This document shows positions 26,132 through 35,101 of a DNA stretch of 64,000 nt, one piece after another. The stretch's first letter is position 1. Each line of letters starts with the position of its first letter. Under the pieces are notes generated by a model that was given only the letters and a program-made list of their open reading frames with translations, did not search any database and had not been told where the DNA came from. A program made the position numbers and the translations under genes. This DNA is from Thermococcus sp. LS1 (GTDB lineage Archaea; Methanobacteriota_B; Thermococci; Thermococcales; Thermococcaceae). The DNA lies in the NCBI RefSeq assembly GCF_012027395.1, contig NZ_SNUJ01000002.1, positions 310,001-374,000 of the forward strand, in the 5' to 3' direction.

Positions 26132-27133
26132 ATGAGGCCCAAGGTCGCGGTTCTTTTCAAGATGAAGAGCAAGCCTTTAGAGGAACTCAAAAAGCACGCA
26201 GACGTTGAGCTGCTCCTATATCCAAGTGTTGAGGAGCTCAAGGAGAAGATTGGGGAATTCGACGGGATAATTGTTTCCCCCTTAAACCCAATCCCGCGTG
26301 AAGTCATCGAGAGGGCCGAAAGGCTCAAAGTTATAAGCTGCCATTCCGCCGGCTACGACCACGTCGACGTGAAGGCCGCCACCGAGAGGGGAATATACGT
26401 CACAAAGGTTAGCGGTGTTCTAAGCGAGGCAGTCGCCGAGTTCGCCGTCGGGCTTATGATAGCCCTCCTCAGGAAGATAGCCTACACCGACAGGTTCATA
26501 CGCGCTGGAAAGTGGGAGTCTCACACAGTAATATGGAGTGGCTTCAAGGACATTGAGACCGTTTACGGCAAAACCGTCGGGATACTCGGCATGGGGGCGA
26601 TAGGGAAGGCCATAGCGAGGCGAGTCAAGGCGCTCGGCACGGAAGTGGTGTACTGGTCGCGCTCGAGGAAGAAAGACATTGAAGAAGAGGTTAACGCGAA
26701 GTACCTCCCGCTCGAGGAGGTTCTCAAAAGCGCTGACATCGTTGTTTTGGCCCTCCCTGCAACGCCGGAAACCTACCACATCATCAACGAGGAACGCCTA
26801 AAGCTCATGGAAGGGAAATACCTCGTCAACATCGGCCGCGGAAGCCTCGTGGATGAGGAGGCCCTCGTAAAGGCACTGAAAGATGGAAAGCTGAAGGGCT
26901 ACGCCACGGACGTCTTCGAGAGGGAGCCCGTTACCGAGCACGAGCTCTTCGGCATGGAGTGGGAGACTGTTCTAACGCCGCACCACGCTGGTCTGAGCAG
27001 GGAAGCAATGGAGGACATGGGCTTTCGGGCTGTGGAGAACCTTCTCACCGTTCTCCGGGGTGAGGTTCTAGGAGACCTAGTTAATCGGGAGGTTCTAAAG
27101 GTCAGGCCGATTGAGGAGGTAAAGATGCTCTGA
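26132..27133 (+). CDS. D-2-hydroxyacid dehydrogenase
   Basis: 333 residues. NAD-binding fold with GILGMGAIGKAIARRVKALG in the middle, catalytic Arg in NIGRGSLVDEEAL, Glu in VFEREPV and His in LTPHHAGLS. These place it among glyoxylate/hydroxypyruvate reductases and related dehydrogenases rather than phosphoglycerate dehydrogenase (no ACT domain). The precise substrate is not determinable. AAGGTGATATC precedes ATG 26132 and the M42 peptidase begins 11 bases after its stop. Confidence 0.9.
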   Translation: MRPKVAVLFKMKSKPLEELKKHADVELLLYPSVEELKEKIGEFDGIIVSPLNPIPREVIERAERLKVISCHSAGYDHVDVKAATERGIYVTKVSGVLSEAVAEFAVGLMIALLRKIAYTDRFIRAGKWESHTVIWSGFKDIETVYGKTVGILGMGAIGKAIARRVKALGTEVVYWSRSRKKDIEEEVNAKYLPLEEVLKSADIVVLALPATPETYHIINEERLKLMEGKYLVNIGRGSLVDEEALVKALKDGKLKGYATDVFEREPVTEHELFGMEWETVLTPHHAGLSREAMEDMGFRAVENLLTVLRGEVLGDLVNREVLKVRPIEEVKML

Positions 27134-27143
27134 GGTGATGGAA

Positions 27144-28139
27144 ATGCTCGTTGAAGAGCTGAGGGAAATAACCGCCATACCCGGTATTTCCGGCTACGAG
27201 GAGAATGTTAGGGAGAAGCTCATGGAATGGCTTGAGCCCTACGCGGACTGCACTGTGGACACTATCGGAAACCTCATCGTAGAGCTGGGCGAGGGTGATC
27301 TCAAGGCCATCTTTATGGCCCACATGGACGAGATTGGGCTTCTGATTACGGGCATAACCCCCGATGGAAAGCTCCGCTTCAGGAAAATCGGTGGAATAGA
27401 CGACCGCCTCCTCTACGGCAGGCACGTGGATGTAATCACCGAGAGCGGGAAGCTCGACGGCGTTATAGGAGCCTTGCCAGTCCACCTGAACCTTGAGAGG
27501 AAGTTCGATACGGTCCCATGGAACAGGCTCACCATTGACATCGGAGCGGAGAGCAAGGAGGAAGCCCTCGACATGGGAGTCAAGGTTCTGGACTATGCGG
27601 TCTTCAAGAAGCACTTCGCGGTGCTCAGCAACCGCTACGTCTCGACCCGCTCCTTGGACGACCGCTTCGGTGTGGTTGCCCTTGTCGAGGCTATTAAGGA
27701 CCTCGTCGATCACGATCTGAACGGCCGCTTCATCTTTGCCTTCACCGTCCAGGAGGAGATAGGCCTCAAGGGAGCCAAGTTCCTCGCGGAGCACTACTCT
27801 CCAAAGTACGCATTCGCCATCGATTCCTTTGCCTGCTGCTCCGAGCTGACCGGAGATGTGAAGCTCGGTGGCGGGGCGCTCATAAGGGCCGTAGACAACT
27901 CAGCAATTTACACTCGCAGGCTCGCTAGGAAGGTCTGGGAAATAGCGGAGAAGAACGATATACCTATTCAGATAGGTGTAACGGGTGGAGGAACAGACGC
28001 TTCTGTCTTCCAGAGCAAGAGCGAGGTTTTGGCCCTGAGCGTGCCCATAAAGTACCTCCACAGCGAGGTCGAGACGCTCCACTTGGAAGACCTTGAGGCA
28101 TTGATAAAGCTCATAGAGGCGATAGCTTTCGAGCTGTGA
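27144..28139 (+). CDS. M42-family (TET-type) aminopeptidase
   Basis: 331 residues. Zinc and catalytic residues of the family are present: FMAHMDEIGLLI (first His and Asp), SLDDRFGVVAL (bridging Asp), TVQEEIGLKGA (catalytic and metal Glu), AIDSFAC (Asp) and the final His in KYLHSEVETLH. TET peptidases form dodecameric tetrahedra that trim peptides from the proteasome or from food peptides. ATG 27144 follows GAGGTGATG; earlier GTG/ATG codons lie inside that site. Confidence 0.92.
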   Translation: MLVEELREITAIPGISGYEENVREKLMEWLEPYADCTVDTIGNLIVELGEGDLKAIFMAHMDEIGLLITGITPDGKLRFRKIGGIDDRLLYGRHVDVITESGKLDGVIGALPVHLNLERKFDTVPWNRLTIDIGAESKEEALDMGVKVLDYAVFKKHFAVLSNRYVSTRSLDDRFGVVALVEAIKDLVDHDLNGRFIFAFTVQEEIGLKGAKFLAEHYSPKYAFAIDSFACCSELTGDVKLGGGALIRAVDNSAIYTRRLARKVWEIAEKNDIPIQIGVTGGGTDASVFQSKSEVLALSVPIKYLHSEVETLHLEDLEALIKLIEAIAFEL

Positions 28140-28167
28140 TAGACGCTGAGAAAACGGAGGTGATCAA

Positions 28168-28932
28168 TTGCTCAAATATCTTGGCTATTTCGCGGTTGGT
28201 GTGTTCATTGGGATCCTCGCGGCCCTCTTCGGCCTCGGTGGGGGCTTTCTGATAGTGCCAACGCTTAACCTGCTTGGGGTTGAGATACACCACGCAGTGG
28301 GAACGTCCTCCGCTGCGGTTGTTTTTACCTCACTGAGCTCTGCCATCGCATACTCGAGGCAGAAGAGGATACACTACAAGATTGGCCTCCTGCTCGCTAG
28401 TACTGCAGTGATTGGAGCATACATTGGGGCCTGGATGACGAGCTTCATAAGCGCTGGAACGCTTAAGGTCATATTCGGTGCGACGCTCATCATAGTCGCA
28501 ATCAGGATTTATCGCAAGAAAACGGCGGAGCCAACGGAGGTAAGGCTTGAAGACGTGAAGGTTGACTATAGACTCGTTCCGTTTGGAGGTTTCTTCGCCG
28601 GAATAGCAAGCGGCCTGCTCGGCGTTGGCGGAGGGATAATCAACGTGCCCTTCCTGACGTGGCTCGGTCTCCCTATACACTACGCGGTGGCCACTTCCAG
28701 CTTCGCCATAGTCTTCACCGCCATGGCTGGTACCATAAAGCACTACACCCTCGGAAACGTTGAGCTTCACTGGCTCGTTCTCCTCATTCCGGGCTTGATA
28801 GTCGGCGCCCAGCTCGGGGCAAGGATTGCCAAGAGAACCAAAGCAAAGAACCTGAAGAACGCCTTTGCGGTCGTCATGGCTCTGCTTGCCCTGAGGATGA
28901 TTCTGAAGGGGCTGGGTTATCCTGTGCCGTGA
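28168..28932 (+). CDS. TauE/SafE-family sulfite or anion exporter 1
   Basis: 254 residues, about eight membrane helices in two repeats. Each repeat begins with the family signature: GILAALFGLGGGFLIVPTLNLLGV and GIASGLLGVGGGIINVPFLTWLG. It probably exports sulfite, sulfonate or another organic anion. The start is TTG 28168, supported by GGAGGTGATC immediately upstream. It overlaps the 3' end of the minus-strand membrane gene by 16 bases. Confidence 0.88.
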   Translation: MLKYLGYFAVGVFIGILAALFGLGGGFLIVPTLNLLGVEIHHAVGTSSAAVVFTSLSSAIAYSRQKRIHYKIGLLLASTAVIGAYIGAWMTSFISAGTLKVIFGATLIIVAIRIYRKKTAEPTEVRLEDVKVDYRLVPFGGFFAGIASGLLGVGGGIINVPFLTWLGLPIHYAVATSSFAIVFTAMAGTIKHYTLGNVELHWLVLLIPGLIVGAQLGARIAKRTKAKNLKNAFAVVMALLALRMILKGLGYPVP

Positions 28933-29435
28933 GGTCTCTCTGCCTTTCTTACCTTTACGTAGGCAACGCCGAGGAAAACAGCCAAAGCCACCGTAAGGAG
29001 CCACGCCACCAGCAACGGCCTGTCGTAGGGGTAGTAGAGCTCCCCTGTGAGGGCGTAGGGCAGGGAAAGCGGGAGGAGCATTATCGATAACGTAAATCCG
29101 AGGACTCCCCCGATTACGAAAAGCACTATGTTTCCACTGCCGTAACCCATCTTCCCTCCGAGAGTAAGCTCCGCACGGTAGCCGATTATGGCAGTTGAAA
29201 CCACCAGAATCGCCGCCAGAAGAAGGTTCGGGGAACTCAGCTTTCCATTTCTCCACTCGTGCACACCGTAGGCGAGCACCAGCAACAATCCACCTGCCAC
29301 GGAGCTGAGCCAGACCGAAAGGTCTTTATAAAACCCGTAGGGAGCGTCCCAGTTGGCGAAGGCGATAGAGCCGGGATGGGTGAGGGCGAAGACAAGAACC
29401 ACTAAAAGCCAGAACTTAAGTTCTGAGCTCCTCAT
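28917..29435 (-). CDS. Multi-spanning membrane protein, unknown
   Basis: 172 residues, about five hydrophobic helices (FWLLVVLVFALTHPG, WLSSVAGGLLLVLAYGV, LLLAAILVVSTAIIGY, IVLFVIGGVLGFTLSIMLLPL, LLVAWLLTVALAVFLGVAY) and a basic C-terminal tail. No known family recognised. CCGGTGGTT is placed correctly before ATG 29435. It sits between, and opposite to, two TauE-type genes. Confidence 0.72.
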   Translation of the reverse strand: MRSSELKFWLLVVLVFALTHPGSIAFANWDAPYGFYKDLSVWLSSVAGGLLLVLAYGVHEWRNGKLSSPNLLLAAILVVSTAIIGYRAELTLGGKMGYGSGNIVLFVIGGVLGFTLSIMLLPLSLPYALTGELYYPYDRPLLVAWLLTVALAVFLGVAYVKVRKAERPHGTG

Positions 29436-29480
29436 AGAACCACCGGAGGATTTTTAACGCTCCCCCTAAAAAGAGTTTTT

Positions 29481-30212
29481 ATGCTGAATTACCTCCTAGA
29501 CTTCATCCTCGGCCTTGGCATTGGCCTCATAGCCGGTCTTTTTGGGGTTGGAGGGGGATTTCTCATAGTTCCCGCCCTCACGATACTCGGCCTCCCGATA
29601 CACGTGGCCATAGGCACGAGTTTGACGTGCATAGTCCTCAGCTCCCTTTCCGCGGTAGCTACCCACGTAAGAAGAGGGACGGTACTCTACAGGGTTGTCC
29701 TGATTAAAGAAGCCTTTTCAATTCCTGCCGCATTAATTGGGGCATATATATCGTCTTTACTTCCCGAAAGAACCCTTAAATTTGTTTTTGCCTTGCTTCT
29801 TGTCTATCTGTCATTTAGAATGTGGCGGGGCAGGGGCACCTTCGAGTTTGAAGAGAAAGAGATTGAAACATCAAAGATCTCCGTCGTGGGGGTTGCCTCG
29901 GGACTAACGTCCGGTCTCCTGGGCATCAGCGGGGGAATTCTGAACGTCCCTCTGTTCCATGCCTACGTCGGAATCCCCATGAGATATGCCGTTGGAACTT
30001 CGAGTCTGGCGCTCTTCTTTACCGCCCTTGCCGGTTCTCTCGGTCACTACCGCCTCGGTCAGGTTGACGTTCATACCGCACTCCTACTTGCCCCAGGTCT
30101 GCTTGTGGGGGCCAGAATCGGTGCCCTTTTGGTTCACAGACTTCACCCCTGCCACCTCAAGAGGGCCTTTTCCGCCCTTCTCATTATCGTGGCACTGAAG
30201 ATGCTCCTCTAA
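29481..30212 (+). CDS. TauE/SafE-family anion exporter 2
   Basis: 243 residues, paralogous to the protein at 28168-28932. It has the two glycine signatures GLIAGLFGVGGGFLIVPALTILG and GLTSGLLGISGGILNVPLF and about eight membrane helices. The ATG at 29481 follows GAGTTTTT without a ribosome binding site, and the run AAAAAGAGTTTTT is AT-rich, so the transcript may have little or no leader. Substrate unknown. Confidence 0.86.
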   Translation: MLNYLLDFILGLGIGLIAGLFGVGGGFLIVPALTILGLPIHVAIGTSLTCIVLSSLSAVATHVRRGTVLYRVVLIKEAFSIPAALIGAYISSLLPERTLKFVFALLLVYLSFRMWRGRGTFEFEEKEIETSKISVVGVASGLTSGLLGISGGILNVPLFHAYVGIPMRYAVGTSSLALFFTALAGSLGHYRLGQVDVHTALLLAPGLLVGARIGALLVHRLHPCHLKRAFSALLIIVALKMLL

Positions 30213-30258
30213 GGCTCACGTTTATTAGCCCGTTGACGAACTATTAACGGTGGCAAAA

Positions 30259-30540
30259 ATGGATGAACTTTTCGAGGCTGTTAAGTCTGAGTACGGGGTT
30301 GAGATAAAGGATGAGAGTGATATGACCAATGCGTGGAAGCTCATCGAGGCACTCGAGGAAAGGGGATGGGTAGTCTACATAATCACTGCTAAAGACAGAA
30401 AGCAAGTCGATGCGTGGCATCCGAACTACGGAAGCTTATATGCTCAGTTTGGGGATATTCCAACGTTTGGAAGCATAATTGAGGAAATTTGTGCCGCTGC
30501 TCTGCATATAAGGGAGCTTGAGAAGAATGGAACGGTGTGA
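30259..30540 (+). CDS. Conserved-looking small protein, unknown
   Basis: 93 residues with a mixed alpha/beta profile: DELFEAVKSEYGVEIKDESD, WKLIEALEERGWVVYIITAK, DIPTFGSIIEEICAAALHI. There is a single Cys and no recognised motif. ATG 30259 is chosen because GGTGG stands just upstream; GTG 30250 lies within that site. Codon use is like that of its neighbours. Confidence 0.65.
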   Translation: MDELFEAVKSEYGVEIKDESDMTNAWKLIEALEERGWVVYIITAKDRKQVDAWHPNYGSLYAQFGDIPTFGSIIEEICAAALHIRELEKNGTV

Positions 30541-30601
30541 AACGTACTTTTCACAGGATTCCTCAAATAGGTTGAGCCAGTAGGTATGAACGGTGATGCC
30601 G

Positions 30602-31804
30602 ATGGTAGGCACAAAGTGGGGGGCACTTGCCCTCGTCCTGTTGCTGCTTGGAAGCGTCGTTCCACTGAGCATGGCCGAAGACAACGCCACTGCAAGCGAT
30701 GCAACCCTTCTGGACAACAGCACCAGGGAGATGGTGATAGCGGAGCAGCTCATTAACCAGCTGCAGAGGCTGAGTAAGTTTGCTGAGGATAAGATAGAAC
30801 CTATTAAGGACAAGCTGCCCGAGAATTCCAGCATATTGGCCAACTATGAAACCGCAGAGGAATATAAGGACAGAGCTATCAGTGAATACGAGGCTGGCGA
30901 TTACTACAACTCAATCCTGGACAGCCTGACGGCGATGCACTACTACAAGCTCGCCCTCTCGAGACTTCAGGAAGCGGCAGATAGGGTTCAGGATCTCAGG
31001 GAGCGCATCAGGATCGAGACGGAGAGGATGATGGAGTACTTCCAGATGGTCGAGAAGACCATCAGGTTCGCCCAGAACCAGGGGATCGACGTGAGCAATC
31101 TAACTCAGCTTTACAACGAGACCAAAGAGGCATACAAGCTCGTCCTCGATGATCTGAAGGCCGGAGACATAGAGAAGGCCAAGGCTGACTATGAAGCCGC
31201 CAAGGAGAAGAAGGCCCTACTTGACGAAGAGCTGAGGAAGGTTCGCGAGAAGCTCGCCTATGCCAACGCAGATAAGATAGTCCAGGAGTTCCTCATCAAG
31301 GGCGAGAAAGGAATAGAAATAGCCCAGCAGGCAATCGAGAAGGCCCGGGAGAACGGCTATAACGTCACCGAGCTCCAGGAGAGACTCGATGCCTTCGTCG
31401 CGGTGTACAATGAGGTGAAGACCCTTGCCGACGAGGGCAAGTGGGAGGAGGCCCTCAAAGTAATGGATGAAAACAGAGAAACCATCAGGGAATTCCAAAA
31501 AGCCATTGAGTTCATTAGGATGAAGGTCTACGAAAGGGAGCTCGAGGAGAAGCTCAAGGACGTGAGAGCATTCCTCATGGAGATGAAGAACAGGATTGAG
31601 AAGGATGCCAAGGCGCTGGCCGAGCTCAAGAGGGAGGGCGTGGACACCATCCCCGCGGAGATTCAGCTGAAGGTCGCGGTGCAGGAGCTCAGGATCGGCG
31701 TTGAACTCCTTAAGGACAGGAAGCCGCTCCAGGCCAAGGCTCATTTCGCAATAGCCCTGGACATGCTCCACAGGGTCGACGAGTTCATCCTTGCCCATGC
31801 ATGA
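30602..31804 (+). CDS. Secreted helical-repeat protein, first copy of a duplicated module
   Basis: 400 residues: signal peptide (about 1-25, WGALALVLLLLGSVVPLSMA), then a nearly all-helical, highly charged chain with coiled-coil character. Repeating units of roughly 100 residues share a pattern like QNQGIDVSNLTQLYNETKEAY, then a loop such as LKAGDIEKAKADYEAAKEK. Another is RENGYNVTELQERLDAFVAVYN and ADEGKWEEALKVMDE. Several N-glycosylation sequons. No catalytic motif and no C-terminal anchor. The next gene, 38 bases downstream, encodes a membrane-bound winged-helix protein, and the pair is repeated at 32846-35095. GGTGATG precedes ATG 30602. Confidence 0.82.
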   Translation: MVGTKWGALALVLLLLGSVVPLSMAEDNATASDATLLDNSTREMVIAEQLINQLQRLSKFAEDKIEPIKDKLPENSSILANYETAEEYKDRAISEYEAGDYYNSILDSLTAMHYYKLALSRLQEAADRVQDLRERIRIETERMMEYFQMVEKTIRFAQNQGIDVSNLTQLYNETKEAYKLVLDDLKAGDIEKAKADYEAAKEKKALLDEELRKVREKLAYANADKIVQEFLIKGEKGIEIAQQAIEKARENGYNVTELQERLDAFVAVYNEVKTLADEGKWEEALKVMDENRETIREFQKAIEFIRMKVYERELEEKLKDVRAFLMEMKNRIEKDAKALAELKREGVDTIPAEIQLKVAVQELRIGVELLKDRKPLQAKAHFAIALDMLHRVDEFILAHA

Positions 31805-31842
31805 CCTTTCCCTTTTTTCATTTGATTTGGAGGGATGCTTAA

Positions 31843-32691
31843 ATGGAGAGGAAGTCGCTCGTGATATTCATGATAACGGCTCTCATTCTCGTTCCGGTGG
31901 TTAGTGGAGAGTATACCGTCTCGTCTCTGGTTCTGACCGTCTACGAGGACGGCTACGTTAAGGTTGAATACGAGCTCCTCCCCGCTGATTACGCCTCTCA
32001 AATTGAGGTTTCCCTCCTCGGAGAGCATTATGAGAACCTCTTTGTAGAGGATGAGAACGGGAACCCCCTGAACTTCCGGCTAGATAACGGTAGCCTTTTG
32101 ATTTACTCAGAGGATGCCCAGGTCGTCAGGGTCTCCTATTATACCCCCGACTTAACATCCAAGGAGGGCATTGTCTGGACACTCAAGGTTTCGTCTGAGA
32201 GTCCTTTCACCGTGGTTCTCCCAGAGAACTCCATAGTGGTTGACCTGAGTGACATTCCTCTTGAAATAGCAGGCGACTCCATAACTATGCCTTCCGGAAA
32301 TCAGAGCGTCTCCTACACAATCCAGTATACGGGAACTTCTGAGAGGAACTCGTCGAACTACCTCCTCATTGCTCTCCTCGTTGGTGCTGCCACGGTTGGG
32401 AGTATAGTCGCATATCTCATCAAAGGGAGAGGCAGCGGGAGGGTGGAAAGACCCAAGCTCACGCGCGAGGAGTTTGAGAGGAGGCTTGAGGGACTCGAGC
32501 TAAACGATGAGGAAAAGAGGGCCCTGCTCTATATCTTTGACAAAGGCGGCAGAGCGAGTCAGGCGGAGGTACGGGAGGCCATTGGACTTCCCAAAACTAC
32601 TGCCTGGAGGATGTTCAAGCGCCTGGAGCGGAAAGGGCTGGTGAAGGTTATAAAGGGCAGAAAGGAAAACTGGGTGGAGCTGAGGTTTTAA
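31843..32691 (+). CDS. Membrane-anchored winged-helix regulator with extracytoplasmic domain, copy 1
   Basis: 282 residues. Signal peptide (about 1-22), extracytoplasmic beta-rich domain (23-170, beginning YTVSSLVLTVYEDGYVKVEY and ending with VDLSDIPLEIAGDS and MPSGNQSVSYT), one membrane helix (about 172-193), then a cytoplasmic winged helix (about 220-282: GGRASQAEVREAIGLPKTTA, WRMFKRLERKGLVKVIKGR). The topology suggests a one-component sensor that moves a signal from outside to DNA. Its partner is presumably the secreted protein encoded just upstream; the ligand and target promoter are unknown. GGAGGGATG lies before ATG 31843. Confidence 0.85.
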   Translation: MERKSLVIFMITALILVPVVSGEYTVSSLVLTVYEDGYVKVEYELLPADYASQIEVSLLGEHYENLFVEDENGNPLNFRLDNGSLLIYSEDAQVVRVSYYTPDLTSKEGIVWTLKVSSESPFTVVLPENSIVVDLSDIPLEIAGDSITMPSGNQSVSYTIQYTGTSERNSSNYLLIALLVGAATVGSIVAYLIKGRGSGRVERPKLTREEFERRLEGLELNDEEKRALLYIFDKGGRASQAEVREAIGLPKTTAWRMFKRLERKGLVKVIKGRKENWVELRF

Positions 32692-32799
32692 CCAGAACAT
32701 GAGTTTCTCTAGCCTTAAAAGTTTATTTCTGGCCTTTCAATTTCTAATTTCCCCTATGGAAACGTGGGGAAACGTTCTGAAACACGAAAATTCCAGCGG

Positions 32800-32812
32800 G
32801 TTCCTAATATAT
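32800..32812 (+). promoter_or_regulatory. TATA element for the second module copy
   Basis: CCTAATATATTAG lies about 35-45 bases before ATG 32846 and is palindromic, so it could also hold an operator. A T-rich run upstream (32722-32731) may end the first module's transcript. The intergenic stretch 32692-32845 shows nothing else. Confidence 0.45.
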
Positions 32813-32845
32813 TAGTCGTGCCTAATCATTATCAAGGTGAGAGCC

Positions 32846-34081
32846 ATGAAGATGAGTATGAAAACATTGTTGGTGCTCTTTATAGGGGCACTGATACCCC
32901 TTAGCACTGCAGCGTGGGCTGCCAGTGTAAACGCTACTGAGACCACCAACGTTACTGCACCAGCCAACGGAACCCTGTTAGTAAATGCTACCAACATGAC
33001 CAACGTCACGAACACCACCAATACTAGCCTCCAGACAGCGGCGTATAACCTCCTGATTATAGTGGATAACGTCGCGAACTACACTGCCAATATGATAGCC
33101 GATCTCAACGTGAGTAACGTTACCTTGCCAAACTGGACATTGGAGGCATATTACCAAGCGGAGACAATGAGGAAAGAGGCGTGGGATCTTTACTATGCAG
33201 GAAATTATGAAGGGAGTATAAACGCATCGATGTCTGCACTAGAACTCTACAAGGAGGCAGTTGAAGAACTAATGGACTACTACACAGATCACCAGGAACA
33301 CCAGATAGAGGAGCAATATGAGTACTATGAACTCATTATGGAGGCTAAGGAAGAACTCAACAGGGCAGCTGAATACTTCCCGTATGTTGAGAAGGTAATT
33401 AAGGAGGCTCAGGCTGAAGGCCTCAACGTTACCGCTGTTGTAGAGCTCTACAACCAGACAAAAGAGGCTTATCTAGTGGTTGCCCAGGACATCGCCAACA
33501 CCGACGGCAACATAACGAAGCTTGAGAACGACCTTGATTATGCAGAAGAGCTCATGGACAAGCTCGAAGACGCCGTTGAGGAGCTGACCGAGCAGATAGT
33601 GGACGCCAAGGCAGAGGAGATAAGCTATGCCTTCATGGAAAAGCTCCAGGAACAGATGAAGCTCATGCAGGAGTTAATGGCCATGCTCCAGAACTCTACT
33701 ATCATCAACGCAACTTATCTAGCGGAAGACTTTGCGGAGTTGCAGATGATGTACGAACAGTTTACCCAGCTCGTTGAGAGTGGTCAGTACGAGGAAGCGC
33801 TTGATATGCTCCACGACATCAACGAAGAGCTCAAGGACATAGTCGACGAAACCAAGGAGATTGAGAAAGAGATGCACGAAGAAAAGGAGTACGATGATGA
33901 GTATGAGGACGATGAGAGCCACGACGACCAGAATGAGGACTACAAGGCGGATGACCAAAGTGGAGACTACGAAGAACATGATGACCACGAAAGCGACGAT
34001 GGCCAGTATAATGACTCGGACGAGGGAAGTAGTAGCGACGACTACGAGGATGAGGACTACAGTGATGAGGAGGACGAGTGA
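32846..34081 (+). CDS. Secreted helical-repeat protein with acidic tail, second copy of the module
   Basis: 411 residues. Signal peptide (about 1-28), an Asn/Thr-rich segment with many sequons (NATNMTNVTNTTNTS), a long helical region with repeats like LNVTAVVELYNQTKEAYLVV and YYAGNYEGSINASMSALELY, and a 72-residue tail (about 340-411) made almost wholly of Asp, Glu, His, Ser and Tyr (for example DDEYEDDESHDDQNEDYK). The acidic, His-containing tail could bind Ca2+, other metals or basic surfaces. It is paralogous to the 30602 protein, which lacks this tail. AGGTGAG precedes ATG 32846. Confidence 0.82.
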   Translation: MKMSMKTLLVLFIGALIPLSTAAWAASVNATETTNVTAPANGTLLVNATNMTNVTNTTNTSLQTAAYNLLIIVDNVANYTANMIADLNVSNVTLPNWTLEAYYQAETMRKEAWDLYYAGNYEGSINASMSALELYKEAVEELMDYYTDHQEHQIEEQYEYYELIMEAKEELNRAAEYFPYVEKVIKEAQAEGLNVTAVVELYNQTKEAYLVVAQDIANTDGNITKLENDLDYAEELMDKLEDAVEELTEQIVDAKAEEISYAFMEKLQEQMKLMQELMAMLQNSTIINATYLAEDFAELQMMYEQFTQLVESGQYEEALDMLHDINEELKDIVDETKEIEKEMHEEKEYDDEYEDDESHDDQNEDYKADDQSGDYEEHDDHESDDGQYNDSDEGSSSDDYEDEDYSDEEDE

Positions 34082-34141
34082 ACGTCCCTTTTTTACTCAT
34101 ATTTTTTAAGGTGATTCTCTCAACTTCTTGGGGGTGTTGGG

Positions 34142-35095
34142 ATGAAAACAAAGGCAGCGGTGGTACTCGCAATTGCAGTCATGCTCTTGCCCCTTGTCGC
34201 GGGGCAGTACACCATCACGTCCATCAGCATTACCGTATATGCCGATGGATACGTTAAGGTAGTTGAGGTTATCCAGCCGGAGAACTATACTGTAAGCGTT
34301 GCTATTCCCCTTCTTGCGGCCAACGTTGAGGGCCTAGTCGTTATTGATGAAAAGGGCAGTCCTTTGCCCTATGAAATAAATGGCTCCAAGCTCATCGTGT
34401 ATTTTGAAAACGCCACTGGCATTAAGATAACCTACTACACCCCCGACCTGACCGTCAAGAACAGGGCCATATGGAGCGTCCGTGTTAGCTCAAATATACC
34501 TGTCAAAATAACTTTTCCCGAAAATGCTGTCATTGTTGACCTGAGCGACATCCCCCTCGAGATAAACGGCAACTCAATCGTCATGCCTGCGGGCAATCAG
34601 ACGGTTTCCTATGTTCTGGAATACCTGCCAGCTGGGACAGAGACGGCCCAGACACAGACTACCCAGTCCATCTCGGGAACATCTGCCTCTGAAAGTTTCG
34701 TTAACTCCACCGCACCCTCAACCACTGGCTCGTCAACTGAAACCCCCTCGGGTGGCTCCACCAGCTGGGCGACGATTGGAATACTCGCTCTCCTTGCCCT
34801 CGCCATAGGCGGCTTCATCTACCTGAAGGGGGGTAGGGAAGAGAGCGGATCGGCACCAAGCATCAGCAGGGAGGACTTTGAAAAGAGGCTCACGGAATAC
34901 GACTTGACAAAGGATGAAGAAAAAGCACTGCTTTATCTTTTCGACAGAGGCGGAAAGGCAAGGCAGTCCGAGGTCAGGGAGACGCTCGGAATCCCGAAGA
35001 CAACTGCCTGGAGAATGTTTCAGAGGCTCGAAAAGCAGGGCCTCGTGAGGGTCTACAAGAAGAAGAGGGAAAACTGGGTGGAGCTCAGGCTTTGA
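34142..35095 (+). CDS. Membrane-anchored winged-helix regulator, copy 2
   Basis: 317 residues, paralogue of 31843-32691: signal peptide, extracytoplasmic domain (YTITSISITVYADGYVKV, VDLSDIPLEINGNS, MPAGNQTVSY), a Ser/Thr-rich stalk (about 165-208) absent from the first copy, one membrane helix (about 209-228) and a winged helix (about 255-317: GGKARQSEVRETLGIPKTTA, WRMFQRLEKQGLVRV). The DNA-binding domain is more conserved between copies than the sensor side, so both may bind related DNA. ATG 34142 follows GGGGGTGTTGG. Confidence 0.85.
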   Translation: MKTKAAVVLAIAVMLLPLVAGQYTITSISITVYADGYVKVVEVIQPENYTVSVAIPLLAANVEGLVVIDEKGSPLPYEINGSKLIVYFENATGIKITYYTPDLTVKNRAIWSVRVSSNIPVKITFPENAVIVDLSDIPLEINGNSIVMPAGNQTVSYVLEYLPAGTETAQTQTTQSISGTSASESFVNSTAPSTTGSSTETPSGGSTSWATIGILALLALAIGGFIYLKGGREESGSAPSISREDFEKRLTEYDLTKDEEKALLYLFDRGGKARQSEVRETLGIPKTTAWRMFQRLEKQGLVRVYKKKRENWVELRL

Positions 35096-35101
35096 GCTCC
35101 C

